A stretch of DNA of 8,616 bases from Clostridiales bacterium (lineage in GTDB: Bacteria > Bacillota > Clostridia > Lachnospirales > WRAX01), in the NCBI GenBank assembly GCA_031277155.1, contig JAITMW010000027.1, forward strand, positions 1 through 8,616. Direction: 5' to 3'. Shown in pieces: positions 6,008-8,616 of the stretch. How positions within the stretch are numbered: position 1 is the stretch's first letter; every line of letters starts with the position of its first letter. The translations under genes were made by a program, and so were the position numbers. The notes under the pieces are model-generated. The model was not told the origin of the DNA. It was given only the letters and a program-made list of their open reading frames with translations, and ran no database searches.

Positions 6008-7053
6008 TTGTTTTCCTCCTCTTTATACATTGTAAAAATCACAACTTCGGGGCGCGCAAATATCCTTGGCACCGTATAATACGGCCCTATGCCGCTGCTG
6101 GTAAACACGGGCACGCCATCCGCAGAATATGCAAAGCCATGGGCAAAGCGCGTGCCGTGGTCTGTTATGCTGCCCCGCAGCAAATACATGGGAAAGCCAA
6201 AAAATGTTATTTGGCCGCCATGGGTATGGCCGGAGAGCATCAGGTCAATTCCCGAGGTGGGCTGTGCCATCGAAACATCCGGATTATGCGAAACAAGCAG
6301 CACAAAATCCCTTGCGGCGCAGGCGCCCGCCATGGCCTCTTCTATGCCGGGGCTTCTGTTCCACAGGTCATGGACGCCCGCCAGATAAAAGCCTTCCCTT
6401 ATGCGTATCCCGCTGTTATCCAGCGGGATTATTCCGTATTGCTCCTTTGCCGCGAAAGTCCTCCTGTAATCATCATGATTCCCTTCCACGCCGAAAATGC
6501 CGTCTGTTGTGATTATTCGCGCAATTTCCCTGATAGTCCCTTGATAATGCGCGCCGCGCATGGAAAAATCCCCGCCAAGCAGCAGCAAATCCAGGCTCCT
6601 TTGATTAAGCTCCGCGGCGGCTTCTCTCATGTCTTCATCCGCAATTATATGCATGTCCGTCATAAAGGCAATGCGATAGCCGTTAAGCTCGCGCGGCCAA
6701 TTTTCGGAGCGAAACTCGATTTCAACATAGCGAATCATCCTGTCCAGCGTAAAGCTGTGCGCGATATGTATCACGGGAATTAGGGCGATAATCAGACCGA
6801 TGGCCGCCGCAATCCTGAATTTGCCGCTTCTGGTTTTATGCTTCGCCAGGCACATTCCAAAAAGCGCGCCAAAGCCGCCCAGCGCCAAGGTAAAGAAAAT
6901 CAGCGCCTTTTCGCTTATGCGCCATTTGCCCTTTTGCGCCCTGCGTTTGTCCGCCACAAAAAGCAGGAATGTAAAGATATTTGCCAGCGCAAATAGAATC
7001 AGGAAGGATTCTTTGATGCCAAAGCTGATAATTTGGCTGATGATAAATCGCAT
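6004..7053 (-). CDS. DUF1294 membrane domain fused to calcineurin-like metallophosphoesterase
   Basis: 349 residues. The start ATG follows AGGAG (7059-7063) at 5 nt. Residues about 13-100 hold three hydrophobic helices; between the first two lies a stretch matching DUF1294 (FLLFVADKRRAQKGKWRISE, then GGFGALFGM and HKTRSGKFR). Residues about 105-342 form a metallophosphoesterase domain with the complete metal-binding set: Asp133 and His135 (TDMH), Asp162 (GGDF), Asn192-His193 (GNHD), His256 (SHNP), His276 and His278 (GHTHGGQ). The C-terminal part resembles membrane-anchored YkuE/YaeI-type enzymes, whose substrates are poorly defined. The enzyme is expected at the membrane; which side is not certain. 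The TPR gene ends 9 nt upstream, its stop codon overlapping this gene's ribosome binding site, and deoD overlaps the end as ATGA. A function next to nucleoside salvage is possible but unproven. Confidence 0.9.
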   Translation of the reverse strand: MRFIISQIISFGIKESFLILFALANIFTFLLFVADKRRAQKGKWRISEKALIFFTLALGGFGALFGMCLAKHKTRSGKFRIAAAIGLIIALIPVIHIAHSFTLDRMIRYVEIEFRSENWPRELNGYRIAFMTDMHIIADEDMREAAAELNQRSLDLLLLGGDFSMRGAHYQGTIREIARIITTDGIFGVEGNHDDYRRTFAAKEQYGIIPLDNSGIRIREGFYLAGVHDLWNRSPGIEEAMAGACAARDFVLLVSHNPDVSMAQPTSGIDLMLSGHTHGGQITFFGFPMYLLRGSITDHGTRFAHGFAYSADGVPVFTSSGIGPYYTVPRIFARPEVVIFTMYKEEENK

Positions 7054-7061
7054 ATCTACTC

Positions 7062-8216
7062 CTATACTATGGCACGATAGTCCCGCTTAAATTTCGTTAA
7101 AATACGGTTTAGGATGCCCTGATATTCCTTTGTGCGGCCCTGGGCCTTGCGTATTCTGGCTTGCTCCAAAAGCGCCGCCGGATTTTCCGGCGACAGGGAT
7201 AGGGCCTTGGTGATGGCGCCGGACGCCTTGACCAGGTCTAAGTCCATGCGATGATACTGCGCCAGCGCAATCCACAGCCGGGCGTCGTTTGCGCGGCCCA
7301 CCAGCGCCTTTTCGATGGATTTTACGGCCATGGGCACATTGTCCGCGCCGGCATAATACCCCGCCTGCTTGCGCAAAAAGGCCGCATCCTGCACCGCCAC
7401 GGCCTGTATGGCCGCCAGGGCCTTGTCATGCAGGCGCATCTTCATATAGCAGTCGCATAGCCTGTAGATATACTGCGGGTCATAATCCAGCGCCGCCGCC
7501 TTTTCATACAGCTTGATGGCCTCAAAATAGCTTCTGTTGTGAAAATGAATTTCGGCCTGAAAGTAAAAAATTTCGGGATGTTCCGGGTGTTTTGCCGTCA
7601 GCTCCTCAATCAGGTTTTGCGCGGCCTCATAAGCCCCGGCAAGGATATATGCCTCGATTAAATTAAAGCGCAGCTGCCGGCTGTTTGGGTCCAGGCGCAC
7701 GGCTTTGACAAAGTGTTCCGCCGCCTCGTCATAATTTGCCATATGCATCAGCGCCACACCCGCGTTGTTAAGCAGCTTTGCGTTTTCATGAAAATTAAGG
7801 GCGCGGGAAAAGTATGAATATGCCCTTTCACCCTCGCCGCGTTTTGCCCAAAAGTCGCCCTGCTCTGCCAGCTTTTCCCAAATTTGCCGCCTCTCCCACA
7901 CATTAAGCTCTTTTTGTAGAATTGCCAGGCTTTCCTTTGGCAAATAGTCCACAACAGACAAAAACGCGACAAAACGCGCCGAAAAGCTGTCAATTCGGCC
8001 AATTTCGCGCAATGCGGCCCCTATTTTGCCCAAGCCCAAAGAGCCTTCCACCCATTTGATGAAAGGCTCGGATAAAAAGTCCTGGGTGACGCCGCGCCAG
8101 TGGTGCAGGCAGTGATACAGCGCCTCCTCCAGGGAAAATACCCGCGTGCCCGTCATGGAAAACACATAGGGTATGTCGTTTTCGGATTGTGATGCGGTTA
8201 AGTATAGGTTTGTCAT
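7062..8216 (-). CDS. TPR-repeat protein with clostridial-type N-terminal domain
   Basis: 384 residues, no signal peptide or membrane helix, so probably cytoplasmic. The N-terminal part (about 15-110: PYVFSMTGTRVFSLEEALYH, then FIKWVEGSLGLGKI) resembles from memory an N-terminal module seen on clostridial TPR proteins (a pattern like PYxxxxxxxxVYSLEEL); I could not test this. From about residue 112 to the end there are roughly seven TPR-like helix pairs, clearest at 146-178 (LLNNAGVALMHMANYDEAAEHF ending LDPN), 214-245 (IFYFQAEIHFHNRSYFEAIKLY) and 312-345 (LWIALAQ to LSPEN). TPRs bind partner proteins; no enzyme motif is seen. The start ATG has GGAG (8222-8225) 5 nt upstream. The gene follows the RCC1-like gene on the same strand and ends 9 nt before the phosphoesterase. 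Likely an adaptor or scaffold; partner unknown. Confidence 0.87.
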   Translation of the reverse strand: MTNLYLTASQSENDIPYVFSMTGTRVFSLEEALYHCLHHWRGVTQDFLSEPFIKWVEGSLGLGKIGAALREIGRIDSFSARFVAFLSVVDYLPKESLAILQKELNVWERRQIWEKLAEQGDFWAKRGEGERAYSYFSRALNFHENAKLLNNAGVALMHMANYDEAAEHFVKAVRLDPNSRQLRFNLIEAYILAGAYEAAQNLIEELTAKHPEHPEIFYFQAEIHFHNRSYFEAIKLYEKAAALDYDPQYIYRLCDCYMKMRLHDKALAAIQAVAVQDAAFLRKQAGYYAGADNVPMAVKSIEKALVGRANDARLWIALAQYHRMDLDLVKASGAITKALSLSPENPAALLEQARIRKAQGRTKEYQGILNRILTKFKRDYRAIV

Positions 8217-8293
8217 CGGGGCTCCGTGCGGGCGGCGGGTTGCCGCCCCTGCAATCTAATTAATTCAGCAAAGCTCACATACAGCTGTTTCAT
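8213..8293 (-). CDS. Doubtful 26-codon ORF bridging the RCC1-like and TPR genes
   Basis: An ATG at 8291-8293 opens a 26-residue frame beginning MKQLYVSFAELIRL and ending in an Arg/Pro/Ala-rich tail. Its ATG overlaps the RCC1-like stop as ATGA (8290-8293), and its TGA overlaps the TPR start as ATGA (8213-8216). The first half looks protein-like, whereas the tail is simply the translation of a GC-rich hairpin. No convincing Shine-Dalgarno sequence precedes it, so it would depend on re-initiation by ribosomes finishing the RCC1-like gene. It could be a coupling leader peptide, the remnant of a longer gene interrupted by the hairpin element, or chance. Confidence 0.25.
   Translation of the reverse strand: MKQLYVSFAELIRLQGRQPAARTEPR
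8230..8248. repeat. GC-rich hairpin between the RCC1-like and TPR genes, possible REP-like element
   Basis: GGGCGGC (8230-8236) pairs perfectly with GCCGCCC (8242-8248) around a 5-nt loop. Neither side carries a T tract, so it is not a typical terminator. On the - strand it lies 4 nt before the GGAG that serves the TPR gene. Short GC-rich hairpins of this look occur as dispersed intergenic repeats in some clostridial genomes; only one copy is visible here. Confidence 0.5.
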
Positions 8294-8616
8294 GGCAAAA
8301 GCACACCGGCCATGATTTGCGTGGGCAAGTGGCGTGGGTCGTCGGATGTGCCAAAAGGGCGAGGGCCATCGATGTCGAGTGGGCCAAAATCCGCTTCCCA
8401 TGCCCATAGTATGCCGTCAAAGTCCAAAGCCAAGCTAGGATGGAGATTTATCGCAGCAGCAGCCACTCTTTCCAAAATCATAACAGGTTCGTGGGTTAAA
8501 TCCCATAACTCACCATTTGATGTTATGACCATGACAGACCGCCAGCCCCTGACTATCTGTGATGCGTCGTCCCAAATTTGGACGGGGGGTGAGTCAGATG
8601 GAATACCGGCAACCAC
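8290..8616 (-). CDS. C-terminal end of an RCC1-repeat-like protein, cut by the window edge
   Basis: The frame is open to the window end; the GTG at 8614-8616 is not necessarily a start. 108 residues are visible. Two units fit the RCC1 beta-propeller repeat pattern: IVRGWRSVMVITSNGELW (about 21-38) and VAAAAINLHPSLALDFDGILWAWEADFGPL (about 51-80, compare the usual A-G-xx-HSLAL-xx-DG-x-LWAWG-x-N-xx-GQLG). The repeats are degenerate: Glu replaces the usual Gly after WAW, and GPL replaces GQL. The fragment ends in a short tail with a TGA at 8290-8292. RCC1-type propellers in bacteria are usually secreted or surface proteins of unknown partner; nothing visible here shows location. It is followed by the TPR gene on the same strand, with a 73-nt interval between its stop and the TPR start. 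Confidence 0.65.
   Translation of the reverse strand: MVAGIPSDSPPVQIWDDASQIVRGWRSVMVITSNGELWDLTHEPVMILERVAAAAINLHPSLALDFDGILWAWEADFGPLDIDGPRPFGTSDDPRHLPTQIMAGVLLP

Noticed and set aside
5363..6783. Long + strand open frames opposite deoD and the phosphoesterase.
   Set aside because: They are rich in His, Arg, Gly and Cys in the manner of antisense translation, while the - strand encodes clearly recognisable enzymes.
8230..8248. GC-rich hairpin as a terminator after the RCC1-like gene.
   Set aside because: No T tract follows on the - strand (the next bases are GCACGGAG) and the TPR gene starts directly after it.

Overview
The window looks like bacterial chromosome, probably from an anaerobic Firmicute of the class Clostridia. 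The reasons are strong AGGAG-type ribosome binding sites, tightly packed and often overlapping genes, a sigma-A-type promoter, PepSY-domain secreted proteins, and a TPR protein whose N-terminal domain resembles ones seen in clostridial genomes. This placement is inference; no 16S rRNA or other phylogenetic marker is present. There are no tRNA, rRNA, CRISPR, transposase or phage genes.

Layout. Bases 1-1692 (+ strand) hold three consecutive genes made almost entirely of PepSY domains: a 5'-truncated one (1-558), a secreted two-domain protein (584-1363) and a small membrane-anchored single-domain protein (1384-1692). The first 44 bases of the window are repeated exactly at 989-1032 in the same reading frame, so the truncated gene is a close paralogue of the second one over at least part of its length. 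A perfect 15-bp hairpin terminator (1707-1740) separates this convergent cluster from everything to its right.

Bases 1749-8616 are all on the - strand. Read in the direction of transcription they are: the C-terminal end of an RCC1-repeat-like protein (8616-8290), a doubtful 26-codon ORF (8293-8213), a TPR protein (8216-7062), a DUF1294-calcineurin-like phosphoesterase fusion (7053-6004), the purine nucleoside phosphorylase deoD (6007-5291), and two half-size ABC exporters (5238-3493 and 3503-1749). Most junctions overlap or are within 10 nt (ATGA overlaps at 8290-8293, 8213-8216 and 6004-6007; an 11-nt overlap at 3493-3503), which suggests coupled translation. A near-consensus promoter (TTGACA, 17 nt, TATTAT) directly behind the deoD stop codon gives the ABC pair its own transcription start.

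How the parts work together. The ABC pair should form a heterodimeric exporter of unknown substrate. The membrane phosphoesterase and DeoD are translationally coupled and may both act on nucleotide or nucleoside material, but that link is only suggested by position. The PepSY cluster is probably an extracytoplasmic system of unknown role. I see no clearly new multi-gene defence or biosynthetic system. The most unusual items are the PepSY array with its exact repeat, the DUF1294-phosphoesterase fusion, and the ATGA-chained small ORF carrying a GC-rich hairpin.
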